From the NCBI GenBank assembly GCA_963842355.1, contig CAWJGC010000017.1, positions 310,001-374,000 of the forward strand: a DNA stretch of 64,000 nt, in the 5' to 3' direction. Under the pieces are notes generated by a model. It had not been told where the DNA came from. It was given only the letters and a program-made list of their open reading frames with translations, and searched no databases. A program made the translations under genes and the position numbers. Of the stretch, positions 1 to 7,296 are shown in pieces (position 1 is the stretch's first letter; each line of letters opens with the position of its first letter). This stretch comes from JASHPR01 sp963842355 (GTDB lineage Bacteria > Actinomycetota > Actinomycetes > Streptosporangiales > Streptosporangiaceae).

Positions 1-203
1 CGGCGGCCGGTGCGGCGCGGCCGGCTGCCCGTGCGCGCCGTAAAGCCCGTCGAGCTTGAGATCCGGCACGGTTCTCCTCGGCTTCCGGCAACCCAGCCCG
101 CGCCGACCCGGGGGACGCTCAGGCGCGGTCCGATCCATGAACGAGCCCTGAAGGGCGGTACCCGGCGCGACACAGGCAACCCCCGCGCCTGACAATAGCG
201 TGT

Positions 204-1011
204 GTGACGAGTAACAGTTCGGTAACTCGACAACTACTGAGCGTGAACGCCCTGCGGGAGGCACTGATCACGCCCGGCGGGCTCTGGCATGACATCCGCG
301 TGGTGGCGGAGACCGGGTCCACCAACGCGGACCTGCTGGCCGTGGCCGGCAGCGGCATCCCGGAGGGGGTGGTGCTCGCGGCCGAGGCCCAGTCGGCCGG
401 CCGCGGCCGGATGGGCCGGCGCTTTGTCAGCCCGCCGCGGGCCGCGCTCATGTTCTCGGTGCTGCTGCGTCCCGCGGCCGTGCCGTCGGCGATGCGGGGG
501 TGGGTCCCGCTGCTCACCGGGGTAGCGGTGGCCTCGGCCCTGAGGGCCGAGGCGGCGGTCGATGCCTGGCTGAAATGGCCCAACGACGTGCTGGTGCACG
601 GCGCGAAGCTGGCCGGCATCCTGACCGAGCAGTCCGGCCACGCGATCGTGGCGGGTACCGGGATCAACGTGTCCACCAGCCGGGACGAGCTGCCGGTGCC
701 CGAAGCGACCTCGCTGGTGCTGGAGGGCGCGGCGCGCACGGACCGGGACGTGCTGCTCGCCCGCGTGCTCACCGAACTGGAGCGGTGGTACCTGGCCTGG
801 GCGCCGGCTGGGTGACGCGACCGGGTGCGGGCTCCGCCGGGAGTACCAGCGGCTGTGCGGGACCCTCGGCCGGCAGGTGCAGGTATCGCTGCCCGGCGGG
901 AAGACGGTGGCCGGAACGGCGTCCGAGGTGGACGACGCCGGCAGGCTGGTAGTCCGGTCCGGGTCCGATCTCGTTTCTGTCAGCGCCGGCGACGTGATCC
1001 ACGTGCGGTGA
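204..1011 (+). CDS. birA: Biotin--[acetyl-CoA-carboxylase] ligase, apparent frameshift
   Basis: Attaches biotin to the carrier lysine of biotin-dependent carboxylases in the cytoplasm. The GTG at 204 opens a catalytic domain with the ETGSTNADLL start, the biotinyl-AMP loop GRGRMGRRF, KWPNDVLV and the GTGINV motif. This frame stops at 813-815 after 203 residues, short for the family. The expected C-terminal domain (about 60 residues, ending at the TGA of 1009-1011, with GTLGRQVQVSLPGGK) continues in the next frame from 814. One surplus base near 813 explains both halves. No helix-turn-helix N-terminus is present, so this is the non-regulatory type. The function is certain. Whether the frameshift is a real lesion or a sequencing error is not. 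Confidence 0.88.
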
Positions 1012-1083
1012 CGGCGGGGTTACCGCCTCCGGGCACGCCCGGACGCATCCGGGCGGCAGCATAGTGCCGATATACATGCCACG

Positions 1084-1602
1084 ATGTGGCCTATGGCCGG
1101 TGATGAGTCCCTCTCCGAGGGCGAGCGCTTCGTGCTGAAGCTGCACCCTCACTGGAAGACGCTGCTGTGGCCATCCTTCATCCTCGTGGTGATCGTCGTC
1201 GCGGCGATCACGCTGCTGGTGATCCTCCCGACCGGGCACAACCTGGCCCTGGCCCGGATCGTGATCGGGGTCGTGGCCCTGGTGGCGGCGATCACCTGGT
1301 TCGGGGTCCCGCTGCTGCGCTGGAAGACCACGAGCTACGAGCTGACCACCCGTCGGCTCAGGCTGCGCCGGGGCATCGTGACCAGGACGGGGCGTGACTT
1401 CCCGCTGATCCGGATCAGCGACGTGTCCTTCTCGCACGGCCCGATCGACCGGCTGCTCGGCGCCGGCCGGCTCATCGTCGAGTCCGCGGGCGAGCACGGC
1501 CAGCTCGTGCTCAACGAGATTCCCCAGGTCGAGCAAGTCCAGGCCACGCTGTTCCAGCTGGTGGAAGACGAGCAGGCGCGGCTGGCGCGGGAGGAGCGCT
1601 GA
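1084..1602 (+). CDS. PH domain-containing membrane protein (bPH2 type)
   Basis: A 172-residue protein with two adjacent membrane segments (about residues 27-48 and 55-78, rich in V/I/L/A). A bacterial PH-like (bPH2) domain follows, shown by the strand pattern SYELTTRRLRLRRGIVTRTGRDFPLIRISDV. The C-terminus is charged and probably cytoplasmic. The family has no known enzymatic function. Genes of this type commonly lie between birA and purK in actinomycetes, and that order is kept here. ATG 1084 and ATG 1093 (MAGDES) are both possible starts, and neither has a clear Shine-Dalgarno. Confidence 0.85.
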   Translation: MWPMAGDESLSEGERFVLKLHPHWKTLLWPSFILVVIVVAAITLLVILPTGHNLALARIVIGVVALVAAITWFGVPLLRWKTTSYELTTRRLRLRRGIVTRTGRDFPLIRISDVSFSHGPIDRLLGAGRLIVESAGEHGQLVLNEIPQVEQVQATLFQLVEDEQARLAREER

Positions 1603-1708
1603 GCCCGGGCGCGCGGGTGCGGCGGGCAGCGGCGGGGGAGGGCTGCCGCCGCCCGGCCGGGCTCCGATTAGCCTGCCGGTATGAGCGAGCCGAGGGCGCG
1701 GCGCCGCC

Positions 1709-1797
1709 AGTGAAGGGGATGGGGAGGCGGGCGGGGAGCGAGGGACGGGCGACGAGGGAAGGCGGCGCAGTGAAGGGGATGGGGAGGCGGGCGGGGC
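1709..1797 (+). repeat. 60-bp-period direct repeat carrying a GGGGAGG segment
   Basis: The 29-bp string that begins CAGTGAAGGGGATGGGGAGG occurs exactly at 1709-1737 and again at 1769-1797, just upstream of the enoyl-CoA hydratase start at 1823. Each copy has a purine-rich Shine-Dalgarno-like core. The segment GGAGGCGGGCGGGG resembles the leader repeats at 2664 and 2715. Confidence 0.85.
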
Positions 1798-1822
1798 CCC
1801 GCAGGCGATCGGGAAACACCGC

Positions 1823-2617
1823 ATGAACCAGGGGGCAGACGGCGTCGCCGTGCGCGCGGCCGCGGCCACTCCGGCGATCGCGGAGATCGTGCTCGACCGG
1901 CCCGAGGCCATGAACGCGCTGAGCACGGCCATGGCCGCCCGGCTGGCCGGGGTCTGCGCGGATCTGGCGGGCAACCGCGATGTCCGCGCGATCGTGCTGG
2001 CGGCGGCCGGCCGGGCGTTCTGTGTCGGCGCCGACCTCAAAGAGCGGGCGGTGATGAGCGACGCCGACCTGATGGCGCAGCGGCCGGTGTTCCGCGCCGC
2101 GTTCGCCGGCCTGCTGGCCCTGCCGCAGCCGGTCGTCGCGGCGGTGCACGGCTACGCGCTCGGCGGCGGCTGCGAGCTGGCCATGTGCTGTGACGTGATC
2201 GTGGCCGACGAGACCGCCGAGTTCGGGCTGCCGGAGACCACCGTGGGTCTGGTTCCTGGCAGCGGCGGGACCCAGCTTGCGCTGCGCCGCCTCGGCCCCG
2301 GGCGGGCCGCGGACCTGGTGCTCACCGGCCGCCGGATCGACGCCGCCGAGGCCGGGCGGCTCGGTCTGGCCGACCGCCTGGTCCCGGCCGGCACGGCCGT
2401 CCAGCACGCCCGCGAGTTCGCTGAGCGTACGGCGAGTAACTCGCCGGTGGCCGTTCAGGCAGCTAAACGGGCGCTGCGGCAGGGCGCAGGCCTTCCGCTC
2501 GCGGCCGGCCTGGAAGTCGAGGACGCGGCCTGGCGTACCGCGGCGTTCTCGGCGGACAGAAAGGAAGGCATCGCGGCGTTTGTGCAGAAGCGGCGGCCGC
2601 GGTGGCCAGGCGCGTGA
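1823..2617 (+). CDS. Enoyl-CoA hydratase/isomerase family protein
   Basis: A crotonase-fold enzyme of 264 residues, the usual length. It hydrates 2-enoyl-CoA thioesters. The oxyanion-hole segment GRAFCVGADLKE, the ALGGGCELA motif and FGLPE are present, so both catalytic glutamates (in CELA and in LPE) are kept. HMG-CoA lyase and a carboxylase beta subunit follow on the same strand. A role in leucine or branched acyl-CoA breakdown (3-methylglutaconyl-CoA hydratase-like) is therefore likely but inferred from context. The ATG at 1823 is preceded by the duplicated purine-rich segment ending at 1797. Confidence 0.92.
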   Translation: MNQGADGVAVRAAAATPAIAEIVLDRPEAMNALSTAMAARLAGVCADLAGNRDVRAIVLAAAGRAFCVGADLKERAVMSDADLMAQRPVFRAAFAGLLALPQPVVAAVHGYALGGGCELAMCCDVIVADETAEFGLPETTVGLVPGSGGTQLALRRLGPGRAADLVLTGRRIDAAEAGRLGLADRLVPAGTAVQHAREFAERTASNSPVAVQAAKRALRQGAGLPLAAGLEVEDAAWRTAAFSADRKEGIAAFVQKRRPRWPGA

Positions 2618-2744
2618 GGAGGCAGGACAGTGAGTGAGCCGGAAGGTGCCTCAAGGGCGCCCTGGAGGCGAGCGGGGAACACAGTGAGTGAGCGAATGGG
2701 CCTCAAGGGCGCCCGGAGGCCAGCGGGGAGACAGAGTGAGTGAC
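2618..2744 (+). repeat. Tandem leader repeats with ribosome-binding site and start codon
   Basis: Three successive copies of a GGAGGC...ACAGTGAGTGA-type segment lie at 2618-2639, 2664-2693 and 2715-2744. The last contains the GTG start of HMG-CoA lyase. The second and third are preceded by CCTCAAGGGCGCCC (about 2649 and 2701). In the second, GGTGCC-TCAAG-GGCGCC can fold into a small hairpin. A related copy lies at 4605-4640 in front of the carboxylase gene. Confidence 0.8.
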
Positions 2745-3650
2745 CTTCCGGAGCGGATCTCGGTGCGCGAGGTCGGCCCGCGCGACGGCCTGCAGAACGA
2801 GGATCCGGTGCCGACCGAGGCCAAGATCGAGCTCATCGACCGGCTGTCCGCGACCGGCGTGCAGCGGATCGAGGCCGTGTCGTTCGTCCGGCCCGAGGCG
2901 ATCCCGCAGATGGCCGACGCCGACGAGGTGTGGACCGGGATCCAGCGGGCGCCGTCGGTCCGGTACTCGGCCCTGGTTCCCAACCTGCGGGGGGCCCGGC
3001 GGGCGCTGGATCGCGGGCTCACCGAGATCGAGGCCGTGGTGTCGGCGTCCGATACCCACAACCGCAAGAACGTCAACCGGTCGACCGAGGAATCACTGGA
3101 CGACATCGCCGTGGTCATCGACGAGGCGCACCAGCGCGGCGCTACCTGCCAGGTGATCGTGTCGACCGCGTGGGGCTGCCCGTACGAGGGTGACGTGCCG
3201 GCGGCCCGGGTGGTCCGGGTGGCCTCGCGGGCGGTGGCCGACGGCGCGGACTGCGTCTCGTTCGGCGACACCACGGGCATGGCCACGCCGCGGCGGGTCC
3301 GCGAGCTCGTCGGGGCGTTCCGTTCGGCGCATCCGGACGTCCCGCTCAACCTCCATTTCCACAACACAAGGGGGACCGGCCTGGCCAACGTGCTCACCGC
3401 GCTCGAACTGGGGGTGTCGGACTTTGACGCGTCGGTGGGCGGGCTCGGCGGCTGCCCGTACGCGCCGGGTGCCACCGGCAACATCGCCACCGAGGAACTC
3501 GTGCACATGGTCGAGGACATGGGCGTGGCGACCGGGATCGACCTGGAGGCGATGATCGACGCCGCCGCCGACGCGGAGCGGATCATCGGGCGGCCGCTGC
3601 CCTCCCAGGTGCTCCGGGCCGGCCCCCGAACCCGTACAATCCAGGCATAA
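2736..3650 (+). CDS. Hydroxymethylglutaryl-CoA lyase
   Basis: Cleaves HMG-CoA to acetoacetate and acetyl-CoA, the last step of leucine degradation. A TIM-barrel lyase of 304 residues from GTG 2736. It has the metal/catalytic start VGPRDGLQNE, the metal-ligand motif HFHNTRGTGLAN and the signature GGLGGCPYAPGATGN with the catalytic cysteine. An upstream in-frame GTG at 2688 is itself one of the repeated start-like segments. GTG 2736 is preferred because GGAGG sits 16-20 nt upstream and the protein then begins SDLPERISVREVGPRD. It lies between enoyl-CoA hydratase and the carboxylase gene. Isopropylmalate-type enzymes are excluded by the signature. Confidence 0.93.
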   Translation: MSDLPERISVREVGPRDGLQNEDPVPTEAKIELIDRLSATGVQRIEAVSFVRPEAIPQMADADEVWTGIQRAPSVRYSALVPNLRGARRALDRGLTEIEAVVSASDTHNRKNVNRSTEESLDDIAVVIDEAHQRGATCQVIVSTAWGCPYEGDVPAARVVRVASRAVADGADCVSFGDTTGMATPRRVRELVGAFRSAHPDVPLNLHFHNTRGTGLANVLTALELGVSDFDASVGGLGGCPYAPGATGNIATEELVHMVEDMGVATGIDLEAMIDAAADAERIIGRPLPSQVLRAGPRTRTIQA

Positions 3651-3657
3651 CTTCCGC

Positions 3658-3702
3658 GGTTGCGTGGGTTGCGTGGGTTGCGTGGGTTGCGTGGGTTGCG
3701 TG
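3658..3702 (+). repeat. Five perfect tandem copies of a 9-bp unit
   Basis: GGTTGCGTG is repeated five times without a mismatch immediately after the HMG-CoA lyase stop codon. No coding frame is convincing here. It opens a gene-poor interval of almost 1 kb. Confidence 0.95.
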
Positions 3703-3780
3703 GCCCGATTTCAGGCTCTGGCGCGGATTCGGATTTGGTGATCGGCTCATGCGATAGAGGCGCACGGGCGGCCGGTCTCA

Positions 3781-3832
3781 ATGATCTTGGAGACTTTACG
3801 TGCGCTATCTGCACATAAGTCTCCACGATCAT
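3781..3832 (+). repeat. Long imperfect hairpin downstream of HMG-CoA lyase
   Basis: The left arm ATGATCTTGGAGACTT (3781-3796) pairs with AAGTCTCCACGATCAT (3817-3832) with one mismatch. The inner part ACGTGC/GCACAT extends the stem around a seven-base loop, so the stem is about 22 bp. There is no T-run after it, so an ordinary intrinsic terminator is not supported. It could be a dispersed palindromic element or a processing site. This window holds only one copy. Confidence 0.8.
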
Positions 3833-3917
3833 GAAGCGGACGTCGCCCCCGTCACGGAATCGGCGCCAGGGCCCGATTTCATGATCCAGGACTCAAATGC
3901 ATGACATGGGCGCGCAG

Positions 3918-3942
3918 ATGATCAACATGCCGGTTTGATCAT
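3918..3942 (+). promoter_or_regulatory. Perfect 8-bp inverted repeat ATGATCAA-N9-TTGATCAT
   Basis: The two arms at 3918-3925 and 3935-3942 match perfectly. The spacing and symmetry fit a dimeric repressor operator, but no regulator gene is adjacent and the nearest downstream gene starts near 4628. GATCAT/ATGATC words are concentrated between 3739 and 3942, including the hairpin at 3781. Confidence 0.45.
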
Positions 3943-4080
3943 GGATCCGGCGCCCGGTTCCCTGACCCAGGCGCCGGTCAGCGGACGACGCGGCTGGCCG
4001 GGGGCTGGCGCCAGGCCGGACAGCCAGCCACCGTCCAACCATTTGCCCCCGTTTCGCAGTCTTCGTCCCGGCCGCAGGCC

Positions 4081-4249
4081 CGCCGCCCCGGCATCCTCGC
4101 CCGCCGCCCCGCCATCCCTGGCCGCCGCCCCGCCATCCCTGGCCGCCGCCCCGCCATCCCTGGCCGCCGCCCCGCCATCCCCGGCCGCCGCCCCGCCATC
4201 CCCGGCCGCCGCCCCGCCATCCCCGGCCGCCGCCCCGCCATCCCCGCCC
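4081..4249 (+). repeat. 21-bp minisatellite next to the 46-bp palindrome
   Basis: A unit of about 21 bp of the form GCCGCCGCCCCGCCATCCC (TGG or CGG following) is repeated roughly seven to eight times. It changes from a CCTGG to a CCCGG variant half way. It ends directly at the palindromic element at 4252. Read on the minus strand the unit begins GGGATGGCGGGGCGGCGG, close to the repeat at 61415 beside another copy of the element. The open frames across it are a by-product of the 21-bp (7-codon) period. Confidence 0.9.
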
Positions 4250-4251
4250 CG

Positions 4252-4297
4252 TGAATGCGACGTTGGTGTACACCCGTGTACAGCAGACTCACATTCA
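4252..4297 (+). repeat. 46-bp palindromic element, copy 1
   Basis: Begins TGAATGCGACG and ends CTCACATTCA, with GTGTACACC and GTGTACA in the middle. The ends are inverted repeats. It is exactly as long as copies at 10526-10571 and 61365-61410. The right flank TCGCCGGATTCGCCGG is conserved with the flanks of the other copies. No gene overlaps it. Confidence 0.85.
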
Positions 4298-4604
4298 TCG
4301 CCGGATTCGCCGGCGAGGGGAACCGGCTCACCTGACCGGAGGACCCAAGACGCGGGAAATGCCGGAATTCAGGGCATGGATCATGGGCACCGCGCCGGCC
4401 AGGCGCCGGGCGGGCTCCGCCGCGCCCCGGTTCGCAGTCCGCTTACCACGAGGCTGACCGCCGCGAGGCACAGCAGCGGGTTATTCCGCGACGAGCCCAA
4501 TAGATGGTTTTGGGTCCTAGATCATTTGAAGGCGTGGGGCGCGGGCGCCGGGGCGGCGGCCGGGGATGCCGGGGCGGCGGGGCCGGGGGCGTGCCGGAGC
4601 AGGC
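4298..4604 (+). other. Non-coding interval before the carboxylase gene
   Basis: About 300 bases with no credible gene. Part of it is less GC-rich than its surroundings (around 4470-4530). Open frames crossing it lack family similarity and a ribosome-binding site. A promoter for the carboxylase gene is expected here, but no convincing -10/-35 pair was identified. Confidence 0.5.
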
Positions 4605-4640
4605 GGCGCCTCAAGGGCGCCCCGGAGGTGAGCAATGAAC
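4605..4640 (+). repeat. Fourth copy of the TCAAGGGCGCC leader segment
   Basis: GGCGCC-TCAAG-GGCGCC (4605-4621) is a perfect six-base-pair hairpin followed by GGAGG and GAACACAGT. It matches the repeats at 2646-2693 and 2698-2744. It overlaps the probable translation start of the carboxylase gene. Confidence 0.75.
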
Positions 4641-6232
4641 ACAGTACGCTCGCCAGCGTGAGCGAAGAACTGAAGGACGCGGGGCTGGCCGCGGTCGGCG
4701 CGGGCGAGGCCGGCCACCCCGAGCTGGCCGGCACCAGGGCCAGGATCGAGCGGGGCGGTGCGGCCCGGTATCACGAGGCCGCGGCCGCACAGGGCAAGCT
4801 GTTCGCCCGGGACCGGATTGCCCTGCTCGTGGACGAGGGCAGCTTCACCGAGGACGGCGCGTTCGCCAACGTCCTGGCCGACGGGCTGCCCGCCGACGGC
4901 GTCATCACCGGCACGGCGACCGTCGGCCGGCGCGTGGTCGCGCTGATGGCCAACGACTCGACGGTCAAGGCGGGCTCCTGGGGCGCTCGCACCGTCGAGA
5001 AGATCATCAGGATCATCGAGAAGGCCTACGCCCTGGGGATCCCGATGATCTACCTGGTGGACTCGGCGGGCGCGCGGATCACCGACCAGGTGGAGATGTT
5101 CCCCGGGCGCCGCGGGGCGGGCAAGATCTTCCACACCCAGGTGCGCGCCTCCGGATCCATACCGCAGGTGTGCGCGCTGTTCGGCCCCTCGGCCGCGGGC
5201 GGCGCCTACATCCCGGCGTTCTGCGACTACGTCGCGATGGTGGACGGCAACGCGTCGATGTACCTGGGCAGCCCGCGGATGGTCGAGATGGTGGTCAAGG
5301 AGCAGACCACGCTCGAGGACATGGGCGGCGCGCGCATGCACTGCACGGTCTCGGGCTGCGGACACTACCTGGCCGAATCGGAGCACGACGCGATCGCGGC
5401 GGTCCGCGGGTTCCTGTCCTACCTGCCCGGGAACTGGCAGGGCGCGCCGCCGGCCACGAGCGCGGGCGAGCCGAAGCCGACCGACCTGCGCGGGCTGGTG
5501 CCGGCCAGCGAGCGCCAGGCGTTCGACATGCGCAGGTACGTCCGCGGCGTGGTCGACGAGGACTCGCTGTTCGAGATTCACGCGCTGTGGGCCCGCGAAC
5601 TCGTCGTCGGTTTCGCCCGCCTGGGCGGGCAGGTCATCGGCGTGGTCGCGAACAACCCGATGTTCAAGGGCGGCGTGCTGTTCGTCGATTCCGCGGACAA
5701 GGCCACGCGCTTCATCCAGCTCTGCGACGCGTTCAACGTGCCGCTGCTGTTCCTGGCCGACGTGCCCGGCTTCATGGTCGGCACGGCGGTCGAGAAACAG
5801 GGGATCATCAGGCACGGGGCCAAGATGATCAGCGCCGTGGCCGAGGCCACCGTGCCCAAGATCTGCGTCGTGGTCCGCAAGGCTTACGGGGCCGGGCTGT
5901 ACGCCATGGCCGGGCCCGGGTTCGAGCCCGATGCCACGCTGGCGCTGCCGACGGCCAAGATCGCGGTGATGGGCGCCGAGGCGGCCGTCAACGCCGTGTA
6001 CTACAACAAGCTGGCGGCAATCGCCGACCCGGGCGACAGGGAAGCGGAAACACGCCGCCTGCGCGCGGACTACGACGCCGACATAGACGTGCTCAGGCTC
6101 GCGGGGGAACTCGTGGTGGACGATGTCGTGCAGCCGGAGGACCTGAGGGCGGAGCTGATCCGCAGGTTCGACGCGGCGCGTGGCAAGGAGCGCTCGTTCT
6201 CCCGGCGGCGGCACGGGGTCACCCCGGTGTGA
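4628..6232 (+). CDS. Acyl-CoA carboxylase beta (carboxyltransferase) subunit
   Basis: Transfers CO2 from carboxybiotin to an acyl-CoA such as methylcrotonyl- or propionyl-CoA. Both crotonase-fold halves of the carboxyltransferase are present. The N-terminal half has SAGARI and GPSAAGGAYIPAFCDY (oxyanion glycines). The C-terminal half has VANNPMFKGGVLFVDSADKA, FLADVPGFMVG and GAGLYAMAGPGFEPD. Neighbouring enoyl-CoA hydratase and HMG-CoA lyase suggest methylcrotonyl-CoA (leucine) use, but substrate cannot be read from sequence. No biotin-carrying alpha subunit is in the window. The start is uncertain. GTG 4628 touches GGAGG, while GTG 4658 (SEELKDAG) gives 524 residues, close to the family length. 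The open frame extends upstream to 3935 only through minisatellite. Confidence 0.9.
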   Translation: MSNEHSTLASVSEELKDAGLAAVGAGEAGHPELAGTRARIERGGAARYHEAAAAQGKLFARDRIALLVDEGSFTEDGAFANVLADGLPADGVITGTATVGRRVVALMANDSTVKAGSWGARTVEKIIRIIEKAYALGIPMIYLVDSAGARITDQVEMFPGRRGAGKIFHTQVRASGSIPQVCALFGPSAAGGAYIPAFCDYVAMVDGNASMYLGSPRMVEMVVKEQTTLEDMGGARMHCTVSGCGHYLAESEHDAIAAVRGFLSYLPGNWQGAPPATSAGEPKPTDLRGLVPASERQAFDMRRYVRGVVDEDSLFEIHALWARELVVGFARLGGQVIGVVANNPMFKGGVLFVDSADKATRFIQLCDAFNVPLLFLADVPGFMVGTAVEKQGIIRHGAKMISAVAEATVPKICVVVRKAYGAGLYAMAGPGFEPDATLALPTAKIAVMGAEAAVNAVYYNKLAAIADPGDREAETRRLRADYDADIDVLRLAGELVVDDVVQPEDLRAELIRRFDAARGKERSFSRRRHGVTPV

Positions 6233-6280
6233 GCCAGTCTGACTCCGGCGCGACCCGTGACCCCGTCGGCGCGGCCCGCG

Positions 6281-6390
6281 CGGGCCCGGCCCCCGCCGGC
6301 CCCTGCTGGCCTGGCCCGGCCCCTGCTGGCCTGGCCCGGCCCCTGCTGGCCCGGCCCCCGCCTGCCCCTGCTGGCCTGGCCCGGCCCCTG
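6281..6390 (+). repeat. 20-bp minisatellite upstream of the response regulator
   Basis: The unit GGCCTGGCCCGGCCCCTGCT and variants repeat four to five times between the carboxylase stop (6232) and the response regulator start (6501). No gene is supported here. The sequence 6420-6500 after it is less GC-rich and is the likely promoter region. Confidence 0.85.
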
Positions 6391-6500
6391 CCGGACGCCG
6401 GTCCATGGCGAGCAGTCGCCGGAGGATTACGGAATGCTATCTTGGCAGTTCCGGCGCGTGGAGTTCGGGAAATAGTTGCCTGCCGCCATACGATCTGAGC

Positions 6501-7172
6501 ATGACCAGCGTTTTGCTTGCCGAGGACGACCCGTCCATCTCGGAGCCACTGGCGCGCGCTCTACGTCGCGAAGGCTATGAGGTCGGCGTCTCCGCCGACG
6601 GGCCAGCCACGCTCGAGGCCGCGTGCGGGGGCGGGATCGACCTGATCTTGCTCGATATTGGCCTGCCCAAACTCGACGGCCTCGAGGTCTGCCGGCAGAT
6701 CCGGTCGGCGGGCCATGCCATCCCGGTGCTGATCCTCACCGCACGCGCGGACGAGGTGGATACCGTGATCGGCCTGGACGCCGGTGCCGACGACTACGTC
6801 ACCAAGCCGTTCCGGCTCGCCGAGTTGCTGGCCAGGGTCCGGGCTCTGCTGCGCCGCGGCGCCACGGAGAGCCGGGTGGTGCAGGGCGTCAGGGTCGACG
6901 CCGACGCGCGCCGGGCCTGGCTGGGCGACGCCGAGATCGACCTCACCTCCAAGGAGTTCGACCTGCTCTCGCTGCTCGTGTCCGAGGCCGGGAAAGTGGT
7001 CACCCGCGAGCAGATCATGCGGCAGGTCTGGGACAGCAAGTGGTGGGGATCCACGAAGACCCTGGACATGCACGTTTCCTGGCTGCGTCGCAAACTGGGA
7101 GACGACGCGCACAGCCCCCGCTTCATTACCACGGTCCGGGGCGTGGGCTTCAGGTTCGAGCGGGGCGACTGA
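6501..7172 (+). CDS. OmpR/PhoB-family response regulator
   Basis: DNA-binding half of a two-component system with the kinase at 7297. A receiver domain (residues about 3-115) shows the acidic pair EDD near residues 8-10, the phospho-acceptor Asp in LILLDIGLPKLDG, the T in LILTAR and the K in DYVTKPF. A winged-helix Trans_reg_C domain follows, with LTSKEFDLLSLL and the closing TVRGVGFRFE. Length is 223 residues, typical. The start is ATG 6501 (MTSVLLAEDD), and an upstream in-frame ATG at 6405 adds an unrelated tail. A pair of this class next to purK is common in actinomycetes. The target is unknown. Confidence 0.92.
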   Translation: MTSVLLAEDDPSISEPLARALRREGYEVGVSADGPATLEAACGGGIDLILLDIGLPKLDGLEVCRQIRSAGHAIPVLILTARADEVDTVIGLDAGADDYVTKPFRLAELLARVRALLRRGATESRVVQGVRVDADARRAWLGDAEIDLTSKEFDLLSLLVSEAGKVVTREQIMRQVWDSKWWGSTKTLDMHVSWLRRKLGDDAHSPRFITTVRGVGFRFERGD

Positions 7173-7177
7173 CCTCG

Positions 7178-7218
7178 GGGCGGTGGCTGACATGAGCGGC
7201 AGGGCGGTGGCTGACATG
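7178..7218 (+). repeat. 17-bp direct repeat between regulator and kinase
   Basis: GGGCGGTGGCTGACATG occurs exactly at 7178-7194 and 7202-7218, in the gap between the response regulator stop and the kinase start. It is another short tandem duplication in a translation-start region. No function is evident. Confidence 0.85.
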
Positions 7219-7296
7219 GGCGGGCAGCGGGCGGACGCCACGTCCGTCGGCGCTCGCGCCGGCGGGCCGGCTGATGGCGGGCGCGGAGGCTGAGCC

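Noticed and set aside
10..192. Short frame upstream of birA
   Set aside because: No ribosome-binding site, low-complexity Arg/Pro composition and no family. Bases 1-203 hold no other recognisable feature.
3781..3832. Intrinsic terminator of HMG-CoA lyase
   Set aside because: The stem is long and not GC-biased and has no T-run after it; it looks more like a dispersed palindromic element.
3935..4627. N-terminal extension of the carboxylase frame by about 230 codons
   Set aside because: It runs through the minisatellite and the palindromic element, has no family similarity, and would make the protein far longer than its relatives.
4517..6406. A 629-codon minus-strand frame opposite the carboxylase gene
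   Set aside because: Same GC-shadow effect; composition dominated by His/Arg/Gly/Asp and no ribosome-binding site or known domain.
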